DNA of 64,000 nucleotides from Cornus controversa (Eukaryota; Streptophyta; Magnoliopsida; Cornales; Cornaceae). Position numbers and translations under genes: made by a program. Shown here piece by piece: positions 34,498-45,865 of the stretch. The notes beneath the pieces are model-generated. The model saw nothing but the letters and a program-made list of their open reading frames with translations, searched no databases and had not been told where the DNA came from. Where the stretch lies: NCBI GenBank assembly GCA_026545225.1, contig CM048845.1:77581533-77645532 (forward strand), given 5' to 3'. Position 1 is the first letter of the stretch, and every line of letters begins with the position of its first letter.

Positions 34498-35268
34498 ATA
34501 TATATTCTCTCTCTCTTAAAGCATAAATGGTTTTTTAGGTCTATATATATACTAGTTTAAAGCACGTGCGATGCACATTAATTAAAAATAAATTAAAATT
34601 TTATTATGACACTCAAAACAGTCAAAACTATTATAACACATCCAAACACATTAATTAAAACACTCAAAACTATTTCCATTATGTAACATTGGTAATATAA
34701 GTTAACTATTATTCACATGTAATGAATCAAGTACAAACTATAAGAAATCAAAAGGAATAATTTCAAAATAAAAAAAGAAAAGAATTTTGCTTTTTTAAAT
34801 TTAGAAATTAGAAATAAAAAGAACGGGTTTTGCTTGGGTAATTCTATTATTTTAATTTCAAAATAAAAAAGAAAAGGATTTTTATTGGGTAATTCTATTT
34901 TTTAATTTAAAAATAAAAAAATAGTGTACTGAAACTAAAAAACCCATTTGTACTTTTGTATTATTTAATGGTCTCAAGTATATATTATCTATGTACGACG
35001 AACTTTAAAACTATTTATATAATAAATATTTTAATTTGTAAAATGATTTTACCCATCTTTATATATTAATATGTATATGTTTGTCTAATTCTATTTATTC
35101 TTTCTCTTACACTTCATTCCTAACACAAAATCTTCCTATTTTTAAAATTTAAATAATTTAATTAGAAAAAATAATTTACGGAGTTTCAAATCATTTAATT
35201 TAATTAGAATTATTATTTTTCTTAAATGTCTAAAGAATTTCAAATCCATTTAGAGTGGCTTAATTAGG

Positions 35269-36235
35269 TTAGAATTCCAATTTAGTTCCCACTTCATCCC
35301 TAACACAAATTCTTCCTATTTTAGAAAAAATAAAAAAAAATCAAAATTCTTATTTTTATAAATTTTCTAATTATATTTATTCTTTCTCTCACACTTCATT
35401 CCCAACGCACTATCTTTTTATTTTTAAAATTCAAAAAAATAAAAAATATATATTATAATTCTTATATATTGATATTTTTTCTAATTCTATTTATTTTCTT
35501 ACTAACTCCATTCCAAACACATACTCCAGAAATATAATATTATTTAAATAAATTTTTTTTTTCTAATTCTATTTCTTCACTCTCTAACTTCATCCCTAAC
35601 ATAAACTCCTAAATTATAATATTATTTATTACACAACCATTGTCAATTATATATCTCTAAGTGCATTATGCATATAAAATCCAATTATTTTCTGTTAGAA
35701 TTAATATTTCCAGCTAGACACAACAAATCTACACCAAATATGGCTTAATTATGTTAGAATTCAAATTTAGTTCACACTTCATCCCTAACACAAATTTTTC
35801 CAATTTCAGAAAAAATAGAAATAAAATTATAATTTTTATTTTTATAACTTTTCTAATTCTATTTATTCTTTCTCTCACACTTCATCCCCAACACACCATC
35901 TTTTTATTTTTAAAATTCAAAAAAATAAAAATATATATATTATAATTCTTATATATTGATATTTTTTCTAATTCTATTTATTCTCTCACTAACTTCATTC
36001 CTAACATGTACTCCTAAAAAATAATATTATTTAAATAATTTTTTTTCTAATTTTATTTCTTCACTCTCTAACTTCATCCCTAACACAAAATCTTAAAATA
36101 TAATATTATTTATTACACAACCATTATCAATTATACATCTCTAAGTGCATTATGCATATAAATCCAATCGTGTTCTGTTAGAATTAATATTCCGAGTTAG
36201 GTACAAAAAATCTACATCAAATATACTTCTAGCAG
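35269..36235. repeat. Direct tandem duplication, about 484 bp period
   Basis: The block TTTAGTTCCCACTTCATCCC (35281) returns at 35766, and CTCTAAGTGCATTATGCAT returns at 36139 from 35655. Spacing is 484-485 bp throughout. The copies differ by substitutions and small gaps. Confidence 0.88.
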
Positions 36236-36553
36236 TTGCATCAAATGTCAAAAAAATGATCATACATATATCTATGTTTCCTACTTACGATATACAAGTT
36301 GATTACCAATAGAGATGGTTAAATCTCTCTTGATTAAATATATATACATACATATATATACACTACTACGCACTAGAATTATTACTACATGTTGATCAAT
36401 GATTATCAAGACACACTGTACATGTTCATAAATCATATAGAGGTACATAAATGTATATATATGCGTAATACGTACTGTGTATTTAATTAGTACACAAACA
36501 CACCAAATAAAAAGAATTCATGTAAAACATACTAGACTAAGATGAACATGCAT

Positions 36554-37110
36554 GTATGGTAGTTTTAGAAAATTACCTGCAAAACGTTTTGAAACTTTGT
36601 GAAGATTAAACCTTCTGAAATCACCCGCTTCAAATTATTGAATCTCTTGTACTGCAATAATACATGACCAAGTTAATTGTTTATTTATATATATAAAGGA
36701 AAGGGTTTTGCTTGAGAAATAATTTAAATAAAAAAGGAAAGAGTTTTGCTTTGCTAATTTTATTTTTTAATTTAAAAATAAAAAAATAGTGTACTAAAAC
36801 TAAAAAATCTTGAACTAAAATGAACATACATGTATGGTAGTTTAAGAAAATTACCTACAAAACGTTTTGAAACTTTGTGAAGAAATCACTCGCTTCAAAT
36901 TATTGAATCTCTTATACTGCAATAATATACGAAGAAGTTAATTGTTTATTTATATATATAAAGAAAATGGTTTTGTTTGAGAAATAATTTAAATAAAAAA
37001 GTAAATTTATAAAAAAAAAAAAAAAAAAGGGTTAATAAAAAAGGAAAGGGTTTTGCTTGAGAAATAATTTAAATAAAAAAGGAAAGAGTTTTGTTTGAGT
37101 AATTCTATTT
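36554..37110. repeat. Direct tandem duplication, about 278 bp period
   Basis: GTATGGTAGTTTTAGAAAAT at 36554 returns at 36832. Both copies contain AAAACGTTTTGAAACTTTGT and AAATTATTGAATCTCTT. A shorter GGAAAGGGTTTTGCTTGAG unit recurs after it. Confidence 0.88.
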
Positions 37111-37174
37111 TTTAATTTAAAAATAAAAAAATAGTTTACTGAAACTAAAAAACTACTTCCTACTTTTAATAGTA

Positions 37175-37209
<35 letters not shown>

Positions 37210-37210
<1 letters not shown>

Positions 37211-37480
37211 TAGTGTATGCCCGTGCCTACGGCACTATCGCGCACTCGCCACCGTAACCGTTAGATGAAGTGATTGTGAACCGTTGATAGCGAAAGACAT
37301 TTTGGACTGTCAGATTCAAGCTTAAATGTAATATAGATATATCAATTGATGTTGTAAGAGAGACAAGGATAAAGTTGGCAATTTGTTAGAAAAAATGCTC
37401 AATTTTTTTTATTGGATGTACACTCATACGTGGCCTTCTGTCCGCCGATCGATTGAGCAGCGGACAAAACTTGAATGGCA
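37210..37480 (-). mobile_element. Helitron-like 3' end, second family
   Basis: The complement ends with the hairpin GTGCCGTAGGCAC (37223-37235) followed by GGGCATACACTAG and T, matching the Helitron 3' pattern. Upstream sequence on that strand (TTTTGTCCGCTGCTCAATCG) is shared with 17100-17235. A degraded copy of the terminal 130 bp lies at 37735-37860. Confidence 0.55.
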
Positions 37481-37692
37481 TGGCAGGCACCGAAAATATT
37501 CTGAAATGGTTTAAAAAGAAGCTCAAGTGCTCAACAAAAGCTTATTACTGAGCCCAAGCACGGAAAGGTACAAAACTCTGATTGTTGTTTTGTGGTATCA
37601 CTGTTCACTACTGGTGCAGGCATTTCGGTGTCTGTTTCCCAGACCAACTTTCACGTGTTCCTTGTGCCCTGTGAGATTTTTACAACTTAGGT

Positions 37693-37734
<42 letters not shown>

Positions 37735-37739
<5 letters not shown>

Positions 37740-37860
37740 TGTATGAATATGACAATAGCACTATCACCGTAATCGTTAAATAAAATAATTATAGACTGTT
37801 GATAATTTGAGACATTTGTCAAACTTAAATATAATATAGATGTATGTGTCGGCTTGCATA
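37735..37860 (-). repeat. Degraded second copy of the 37.2 kb terminal segment
   Basis: TTAGTGTATGAATATGACAA, then TAGCACTATCACCGTAATCG and ACTGTTGATA..GACATTT, follow the order of 37210-37340. An (AT)n run at 37699-37735 precedes it. Confidence 0.65.
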
Positions 37861-38456
37861 TATCTTTCTCGCCAGACTTTTTCATCTAACTCTTTTAACA
37901 AAGCATTCACATTTTATTATGCTGTTATTCAATTTTGGAAGTAATTTTTCAACTGACTAGAACAATTTTACAAGGGTAAAATAGGTATTATTGAAATTTC
38001 AATTTGCTGAACCTAAAAAAATAGGAAAACTGTTACAAATTTATGCCCCATTAAGAAAGGTTAATGTAAATTTTCAAAAACAAAAAAATAGAAGATATAT
38101 CTATGTAATTATGAGAATTTTTTTTTTATTTTTATAAATAACTCACACACCTACATTATTTTTAAACACCATAAAATAAAATGACAATGACAACACGTAA
38201 TTAATTATAACAATTTTTTGTTTTGACAAGGTAATTTTGACCGACTTGATTCCTATAGGCTAATTTGGTGTGCTTGTAATGAGTAGGTTGTCTTGGTTCA
38301 TCTAATATTGACTGTCTACGTGGGCCCAAGTAAAAAAATTCTCCTATTCATACAGAAAAATGCAATGCCTCATTGATAAGGGTTGTTTGTTTCCCATTCT
38401 TAAAGAATTAAGAGACAAACGATCTTTCGACTCTTTTTTATTCAAAAATTGGAGAT
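37861..38456. other. Intergenic AT-rich sequence
   Basis: No gene, RNA or clear repeat seen. Confidence 0.5.
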
Positions 38457-38581
38457 TTTTAGGAATTATTCATGTTGGTGAATTTTACTTTATTTATTAG
38501 TGGATGAAATGAACCATTTATTCTTGTAAAAAATACTATTTGATAATGCCCGAGCACCTTAGTGCATGAATGTTAACATGT

Positions 38582-38582
<1 letters not shown>

Positions 38583-38637
<55 letters not shown>
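38583..38637. repeat. (AT)n microsatellite
   Basis: An uninterrupted TA run of about 55 bp immediately outside the Cassandra LTR. Confidence 0.95.
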
Positions 38638-38640
<3 letters not shown>

Positions 38641-38948
38641 AACGCCCCACCCTTTCCCGACACAATATTGTTCGCTTTTGGTTCCCCCGGACCAGAGACT
38701 TCCCAGGGGGTCACCCATCCTGGTACTACTCCCAGCTAAGCACGCTTAACTATGGAGTTCTGGTGGGTTCACAACCATCACGGCTTTAAAACGCGTTGTG
38801 TCATAGAAGGGTGATAATCATACATATAATACTTCCCCATTCCACACCCAGGCGATGTGGGATTGAGCACCCTGTAGCCTGCCAGTGTGGTAGCTCGCCC
38901 AGTGTCTCGCACCCGCTCACATCACACCCGCCCACAAGGGTCACCACA
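38638..38948 (-). mobile_element. Cassandra TRIM LTR with 5S rRNA-derived block
   Basis: The plus-strand reading starts TGTAACGCCCCACCCTTTCC and ends GGGTCACCACA (311 bp, TG..CA). The minus strand contains AGTTAAGCGTGCTTAGCTGG, then GAGTAGTACCAGGATGGGTG and CCTGGGAAGTC, which is the 5S rRNA-like segment with pol III promoter parts that marks Cassandra LTRs. To its right the complement has a polypurine tract (CTCTTAGGGGGTGGAT), so about 50 bp of the internal region survives and this is the 3' LTR of a truncated copy, not a true solo LTR. Confidence 0.85.
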
Positions 38949-39827
38949 ATCCACCCCCTAAGAGGCTCGACGTCCCGTAAGGTGCTCGGACATGATCAAA
39001 TAGTAATGGTTCATTTCATCCACTAATAAATAAAGTAAAATTCACCAACATGAATAATTCCTAAAAGATGGGTGACGTTTTTTTGTCTTTTTAAGAATTG
39101 AGAAATAAGGTTACCAAAAAAAAAATCCAACCTCTATGCGGGTTAGATTAAAAGACACCTCACCAGATCACCTGACTCACCAATTCTCGTCGCTTGTGCC
39201 GACAATGTTTGACTACCTTGACATTAACAACATTAATTTCTTACAAAATTTCGAGGCTGCTAATCGTAAGATTGGCGTACGTCACGTGACTGTGGCGACC
39301 TATCTTCAAATAACTCCACCCTCTCTTAATATAATTTTGTCTCTACTTATAGTTTGTTATTTATGTCCAACAACTTTATTTAAAAATTAGGTATTTATAT
39401 TTTTGGAAAATAAAAATGTGACATTTATCATTTGATACGATGCGTTACCATGATATCAAATAAATGAATTTATTCGTTTCATCCGTTATTCTGTTTATAA
39501 TTTAATTAAACTTATTTAATTAAAAGTGTTGTGTACACATATTCTATGTGAATCGTGCCACAAATGATTCTAATAATATGAGTTTAATTGTTTTATATAT
39601 TATCTTATTATAGTTAGGGGTACACATGATTTGATTCCTTTTAGTTCTTGGTGGAATCGAAACCGTTCTTAAAGATTCTTTAATTTTGGAACAGGAACTG
39701 TTGAGTTCGGTTCAGTTTCGATTCTTTACGATTCTGGTTCCCTAACAGTTCTTTGTCTTTTTTTTTTTTTTTTTCTATAAACATTAATAAGATACACACT
39801 CATACTTGCACACTCCAAGTTACAACC

Positions 39828-40180
39828 TAGAAAGCATGAATGAGGATACAATACGACACAGACACAACAATACGAGAAATACTTCAATTCATCATCAAGC
39901 AATTAAGAACCAAACAAACTTATAAACAAAAATAAACAAATAGTTTAAAGAACTAGACTTATTTAGTCATCTACATATATTTAGCTTAGAATTTTAATCA
40001 TAATTTAGTCGTATATAATTTTCTTATAAAATACTTGAATATATATCAATACTACGAAGTATTCGACACGTGTTCGAGGAATGTCCGAGAAGTGTTATAA
40101 AAAAATGTTGGAACACTTTTACGAAGTGTTGGACACGGATACAGTACTCTCGATAAAGCATTCGTGTTTTCTAAATTATA
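39828..40180. mobile_element. MITE-like repeat, copy A (related to 50430-50868)
   Basis: It shares with the later copy the sequence CATCAAGCAATTAAGAACCA, then AACAAACTTATAAACAAAAA, ACATATATTTAGCTTAGA, and a run of GTTCGAGGA..GTCCGAGAAGTGTT units. Its ends resemble each other inverted (TAGAAAGCATGAATG and TAGAAAACACGAATG). Confidence 0.65.
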
Positions 40181-40736
40181 ACAATAGATTAGAAGTTATT
40201 AATATTTATTTATATATTTTATATTACATAAATATATTGAATATTAGAACTTAGATACTATTAGTATTTATCTATATATTATATATTGGAAAAATTACAC
40301 TGACCTCTCCTATGTTTTCAAAAATAACATTGCACTCCCTTGTTAGTGTACCTTTTTGTAACAGTAATCTCTCCTGTCAGCTTTGTAGGTACAAAAATTA
40401 TTGATGTCATGGTATTTTTGACTTGAAAATTCCAAAATGCCCTTAAAACGTATGAAAGGACTAAAATACCCTCCTTTGACATATTATTTGTGGACATTTT
40501 TACCCCCACTATTCATCATCTCCTTCCCCCAAATTAAACCCACTTTTTCCTAGGCATTTGATATCTATTCATTTGATTTTGCTCATTTATGTATACTTCA
40601 GTGCACTAAAATCAACTAAGTAAACAATCAATTTTCACAAAGATTCATGTTCTTATATAATGTATATAGATATATATACACACATATACATATACACCGT
40701 CATTGTTCTAGTTGAAGACCCAAATTGAGATCGAGT

Positions 40737-41184
40737 AGCTTCACTAGTAAATTCAAGTCTAGTCATTGATCTCGTTGGAGTAGAAGCAAGTGTACCTAGA
40801 GCAGCAGTTCCATCTCTAGATCGTGATTGATACCCATAGCTATGCTCAGCATCATAACCTGTGACTTGCCTCGACATCCTTTACAACTAGAGATCCAGAT
40901 TAAGACCTTTGTGTTTGAGATCCATACGTAAATCCATACACAAGAAATTGTACTCCAAATAGCTTCACTAATAGATCCAAGTCCAATCATTGATCTTGTT
41001 GGAGTAGAAACAAGTGTACTTAGAGCAGCAGTTCCATCTCCATATCGAGATTGATACCCATAGCCATGCCCAGCATCATAACCTGCGACTTGCCCTGACA
41101 TCCCTTACAACTAGAGATCCAGATTAAGACCTTCGTGTTTGAGATCCATACGCAAATCCATACACAAGAAATTGTACTCCAAAT
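40737..41184. repeat. 224 bp tandem duplication inside the Pack-MULE
   Basis: TCATTGATCTCGTTGGAGTA at 40763 returns at 40987, and TTACAACTAGAGATCCAGAT at 40881 returns at 41105. The period is exactly 224 bp with few differences. Confidence 0.9.
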
Positions 41185-41224
41185 GTTGAGAAATGCTATG
41201 ATATATATATTGTGTGTATATGTA

Positions 41225-41263
<39 letters not shown>

Positions 41264-41273
41264 ATATATGTGA

Positions 41274-41480
41274 TCTTGATGAAGTTCTCGTCGGCGAACT
41301 TGCTGCCGTATATGGACTCACTGCCGGTGTTGTTCCGGGCAATGAAATCACCTCCCTACCACATGAATCCGAGGATGGAGCCCTTGTACTGCTCTGGCCG
41401 ACACCTTTCTCGATGGTGCAAAAGGCACATATCATCGACCCGCAAAGTGGTATCGGCGTAGAGGTGGCCGATGGTGGTGG
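41274..41480 (-). pseudogene. Captured cyclophilin (peptidyl-prolyl isomerase) fragment
   Basis: The minus strand reads HLYADTTLR, then (in a shifted frame) a CTIEKGVGQS-like stretch, then YKGSILGFMW, a stop, GGDFIARNNTGSESIYGSKF and ADENFIK. This follows cyclophilin order (ELFADTTPRTAENF, CTGEKGVG, YKGSxFHRVIPGFM, QGGDFTxGNGTGG, ESIYGxKFADENF). A frameshift, a missing TAENF segment, an altered FHRVI block and a stop show it is non-functional. It lies between Mutator-like terminal repeats, so it was picked up by the transposon. Confidence 0.85.
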
Positions 41481-41783
41481 GTTTGCAATATAATTTATAA
41501 TACAGTATATATATATACATTGAATGCCGGAGGAGAGAGAGAAATGAGGAGAATGGGATTACAGGAACCCTAGATGTGACATAAGATAATAAGGGTAATT
41601 TGGTATTTTAACATAACAAGTTTTTTACAATTAAAAATTATTAAATCATACAGGGCTATATTGGTCATTTTATCATTTTGAATATCTGAAAACTCTGACA
41701 GGAGAGGTCAGTATTATTTTTAAAATTATAGGGGAATATTTGTTATTTCGCCAATTTAAAGAAGAAGTCAGTGTAATTTTTTC

Positions 41784-41837
41784 TTATATATTTTATACTT
41801 TATATATAAATAAAATACTAAAATTTAAAAGTATTAG

Positions 41838-41873
<36 letters not shown>

Positions 41874-42275
41874 CGGATTCTATTTCATTTTGCGGTCCTA
41901 ATTATAGTGTGTCATACGCAAATTGTCACTTACATTTTTAAAGTGAAAAATAAAAGGTTTTTATTGGGTTTTTTTTTTGGTTATATGTTAATGTGACAAT
42001 TATTGAAATAAGTACGGAGTACTCTAAAAACAAAAAGAGAGTTTATTTGAACTACTATTACTGATTAATTATATATATATTTTTGTAAAATACTATTATT
42101 CAAGTTCCGCAAGAATAACTAATCGAAGATTTCTTCAAATGAATGCGTTGCACGGGTAGAATTCTGTTCTTATTCTGACAGCCACAGGCGTGCTGCATGT
42201 TTCACGTGCAGATGCTGCCCGCAATAAAATACTTATAGTGTATGTATATATATATATATATATAGTGTATATGTT

Positions 42276-42308
<33 letters not shown>

Positions 42309-42682
42309 GATAGGGACAATACAAGCATGTGATGGTACGTTACATGCATGTGGTGGCAGGCTTTATCCATCTGGCTCACTCTGTGACAAATTGACAATCA
42401 CAAAACCGCTCTTCTTCTTAAGTCTTAACTAATTCTTATCCCACAACAGTTGACCATTCTTCTTTGACCGCTAATTGAAACTAGTACACCGTATTAATTT
42501 CACGATTAATCAAAAATAGAAACATTTTCAATGATTAATGAAAAAAGCGATGCTAGCATCTTACTCCTTGAGTTTTAATCACTCTTAAAAAATATAGGAG
42601 TAATAAAATTTGGTTAACATTTAATTAGATTTTATGTATAAATATAAAATCACTTGATGAAAATTTGATTAACATTTAATTA
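41784..42682. other. Intergenic sequence with microsatellites and possible Helitron remnant
   Basis: Contains (AT)n at 41844-41870 and a compound (AT)n-(GA)n at about 42245-42309. At 42142-42160 GCGTTGCACGGGTAG resembles Helitron terminal sequence, but no element could be delimited. No gene seen. Confidence 0.5.
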
Positions 42683-43430
42683 GAGCATCGGAATCATGCA
42701 TTCTCCGCTTTGCAAAATGATGCCAAATGTGTATATCTATATTACAAATAAGTATACTTCAAAATATTTTTGTCTATTTACGATTTAAATTAATTTATCT
42801 AATCGATCGCGATTAAGTGTACATTGATAGTGTCGTAGACAGTGACATACATTAGTGTATATATAATTGTGTTTGTTCAAAACTTAAGTGAAATTCGATT
42901 CGGACATAGAACAAGAATATAGAGAGTCATCGGAGATTGAGATGCAAAAAGAGTTGAAATTAAAGGAATTTGAGATTAAAAAAATGGAGATTGAGCAACA
43001 ACAACTTGGTTGGGAAAGAAACAAATTCAAATTATACTCTAACACCGGAGATAAAATAATGGATCGAGACTTAACAAGTTACAATTATGTCGTGTTTCAA
43101 ACAAGGAGGTAATATGTAATGTCTAATATTTTCTTTATATGTGTTTAGTATTATTAATGTAATTTTTTTTGGGTATTATTAATATATATATTTTCTTTTA
43201 TTTGTGAGAAGTTATGTAATGTATTTTTTTAATTTGTGTTTTATGTAATATTATATTTTAATAAATAATATTATTGTTTTTTAAGTTTCTCAAAATAAAC
43301 AATTAATTTTTTTATTATTTAAAAATAATAAAGTGGAGAACAAGACCAACTCATTCTCCAAATAAAATGAAGAGCCACGTCAGCAATTGAGCGGGGAATC
43401 AACATTTTCATATGAATAATACCAATGCTC
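42683..43430. mobile_element. Deleted PIF/Harbinger derivative, 748 bp
   Basis: The ends GAGCATCGGAATCATGC and (complement) GAGCATTGGTATTATTC match each other and resemble the ends of the full Harbinger at 11159-15130. The flanking triplets TTA and TTC nearly agree. It keeps the C-terminal part of the SANT/MYB-like ORF (42888-43112) and has lost the transposase. Confidence 0.7.
42888..43112 (+). pseudogene. Remnant of Harbinger SANT/MYB-like ORF, C-terminal coiled coil
   Basis: The reading KELKLKEFEIKKMEIEQQQL, then GWERNKFKLYSNTGDKIMDR and DLTSY, matches the coiled-coil tail usual in these proteins (KKMEIEQQ, WERE, then MDLS). The DNA-binding domain is absent and no upstream exon was found. 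Confidence 0.6.
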
Positions 43431-43886
43431 TTCGACTTTTTATATAAATATTCGTATAAAAATAATAAATACAAATGATATGCAATTGAGGTGGTGCTAT
43501 AATCTCAGGATCTGACAAAACTTTATTAAATTTTCTATATATAACTATTTAAATAATAGAAACAAATTATTTGCAAGCCATTGAGGAAATAATAACTAAG
43601 ATTAGCTCATTTATTTTTATTAGAATTGATTTCAATCCCTAGGTCTCAGTGCAAGCTAAAAAAAATACGTTAGTTTTTTATTTCTATTTTTACAAGGGAG
43701 ATGTGAATAAGTGGTACTGTTAGTCTGTTTCAAGACTGGATTCTATTGTAATATGCTAAAGATTGGGGGCCGTTAGCCAATTATTTATGAGAGTGCCAAT
43801 AGGCCCTATACAAAGATTTAACAGATGTATATATAAAGTATCACTTCCCTTTCATTTAGGGTACACAAAGTGCCTGACCTTGAAAA

Positions 43887-43940
<54 letters not shown>

Positions 43941-44400
43941 ATGTATGTAATATAAATAATATAACATTCAATTATTTATAATATAATATAAAATATATAA
44001 ATAATATAATATTCAAATATTTATATTATAATATAAAATATATAAATATATTATATATATAGTAAATGATTTGGTTTCGTAGAATTTCAAATCATAACCA
44101 AACTATTATTTAACGGTTTCATAATTTTGAAATCGAAATCTAACCGAATTGAAGTTCAGTTTCACTTTTTTTTTTTTTTGTGCACCCCTATTTCCATTTA
44201 GCCCCCTACCTAAATTCATTTCTCCACAAAAATCTTCAAATATTCAAGCCCCATTTGAGAGAGCTTTCTAATATCAAAAAGACTATTGATAAGGTCTTTG
44301 TAAAATGAATCTTGTTAGAAGGAATTTAGGAGATAAAAGATGTTTTGCTAGTGTATTTTTTAAATATACTTTAACTTAAATTTTTTTTTTCTTGATAATA
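43431..44400. other. Intergenic AT-rich sequence
   Basis: Contains an (AT)n tract at 43889-43935 followed by AT-only sequence with internal repeats to 44060. At 44065-44190 TTTGGTTTCG..CGGTTTC..TTCAGTTTC followed by GTGCACCCC resembles the end of the repeat at 39616-39765 (GGGGTACACATG, then GGTTCAGTTTCG). No gene seen. Confidence 0.6.
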
Positions 44401-44439
44401 TTATTCTTTATCCTTAACAACGATTACAACCCTTAGAGA

Positions 44440-44775
44440 GTGCGAAGTCGTATTGGAAAACGGAGTGGAAGTGACGATGCTGGTAGAGGTAATGGTGGTG
44501 GGAGACGGTGAGGGAGGTGGAAGTGGAGGTAGGGGTGATGGTGGTGGTGGCGGAGGTGGTGGCTGTGGCAATGGTGGTGAAAGGTGATGACAGTGACAGT
44601 AGTGGTGGTGATGGTGTTAGTGGTGGTGATGGAAAGCAGCGGTGGCAATAGGGGATGTGGTGGTAGTAGCGGTGGCGATGACAATGGAGGTGGAGGTGGC
44701 GGTGGCGGTGACAGTAGTGGTAGTGGTGGTGGAAGGTGGCGACAGTGATGACGGTGAAGGAACGAGGGACCGGAA
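44440..44775. repeat. GGT/GAT trinucleotide-rich minisatellite
   Basis: GATGGTGGTGGTGGCGGAGG-type units run for about 330 bp. Open frames on the minus strand are His/Thr/Ser-rich low-complexity and not credible genes. Confidence 0.85.
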
Positions 44776-45827
44776 GAGAATATAGCACAATTTTGTTAAT
44801 ATATAAAAATTATATAGACAAATTAGTAAAATAACACATTTACTTCAAAAGAAAATTTGATTTCCTAAAAAGAGATTCTAAAAGTATCATTTTTTTACTT
44901 CTTTGAAATGGGCTTCCTGATCACTAACTTTTTTGAAAAGTTTTTTACATATGTGTAACTAAACGTGACATTTTTTTTCCAAAGAACTTTTGTTTCCTGG
45001 AAGGTCTTTTTGCGAGCTCTGAAAACTGTCCCAAACAAGCACTCGATCATGGCCTCACAAGTCACAACAGTTCAAGAACTATATATATATATATATATAT
45101 ATATAGAGGGAGAGAGAGAGAGAGAGGGGGGTTCTTTCAGTTATTTCTCAAGTAACTTGAGAGTTAAATTTGTAACCAAAAAAAAACTTTAAGAGTTAAA
45201 TGACACTCTCGAATGAAAAAATCGTGCATATAAAGTTAAGAGTAAACTGCAAAAAACACTCCCGCCATATACAAAATGTGTAAAAAATTCCCTTGAAGTT
45301 TATTAAAGCAAAATTTAACTAATTTTTGTATGTCAGAACTAAATTTAACTTTTTTGTTTTATCTTCTTGTTATATATGTTTACAAATTATAATATCTAAT
45401 TTTACAAAATTGAATTTAAAGGTAGGAATATTATATTACAGCCTCATGTCCCATGTGCAATATTTAAGTCCAATTTGGGTCACCCCACTTGACAGCTTAT
45501 CAATATCAAAAATACAAATCATGAGAAGCTGTCCTCATTCATGACTTCAATAAAAAAAAAAAAAATATTCATATTATATGGCACATTGTGGATTAATCAA
45601 TGACTCATATGACCACTATTAAAATCTAAGCATCTCTTTCTCCACTTCTGGCTTTAAACTCATTAGCTAAAAGTATCATAAAGTTTAAACTCGAATAAAG
45701 CAATGAGATTCTTCTTTAAATGGACCACCCAGAAACTAAAATATATACGGTAAAAGAACTGGATTTAGATTTTTCAATGTCTTTTGAATTCAAAAGAGAA
45801 TCTCATGCTTATTTTAGTTTAAACTTT

Positions 45828-45865
<38 letters not shown>

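Larger units (their letters stand above)
34552..37190 (-). mobile_element. Helitron-like non-autonomous element (3' end clear, 5' end inferred)
   Basis: The complement ends GTGCATCGCACGTGCTTTAA-ACTAG with T as the next base. That is a short GC hairpin (GTGC-ATC-GCAC, 34566-34576) about ten bases before a CTAG end, the plant Helitron 3' signature. The other end is not certain; a likely candidate lies near 37170-37190 (complement CACTACTATTAAAAG). The interior is AT-rich, made of large tandem duplications, and encodes no Rep/helicase. Confidence 0.5.
38457..39066. repeat. Inverted repeat arms flanking a Cassandra LTR
   Basis: The left arm (TTTTAGGAATTATTCATGTT onward, 38457-38518) is repeated exactly, inverted, at 39005-39066 over 62 bp. 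With one indel the pairing continues inward through ACTATTTGATAATG and CCGAGCACCTTA (left to about 38572, right from about 38970). Between the arms lie an (AT)n run and a Cassandra LTR. The arms' near identity implies a recent event or gene conversion. Outer boundaries and target duplication are not settled. Confidence 0.75.
40288..41783. mobile_element. Pack-MULE, 1.5 kb, carrying a cyclophilin gene fragment
   Basis: The ends GGAAAAATTACACTGACCTC and (complement) GAAAAAATTACACTGACTTC form terminal inverted repeats of about 100 bp, which also share CTCTCCTGTCAG. A perfect 9 bp duplication, TTATATATT, flanks them (40279-40287 and 41784-41792), as in Mutator transposition. The interior has no transposase. 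It holds a 224 bp tandem duplication (40737-41184) and, on the minus strand, a decayed piece of a cyclophilin gene (41274-41480). Confidence 0.88.

Noticed and set aside
38640-38790. 5S rRNA gene
   Set aside because: Only part of the 5S sequence is present, altered and inside a TG..CA LTR; it is the 5S-derived block of Cassandra.
44414-44788. His/Thr-rich ORF of 124 codons
   Set aside because: Low-complexity product of a GGT/GAT repeat array.
45236-45330. Another Mutator-like element starting GAGTAAACTGCAAAAAAC
   Set aside because: It resembles the shared end consensus, but no matching inverted end or target duplication was found.
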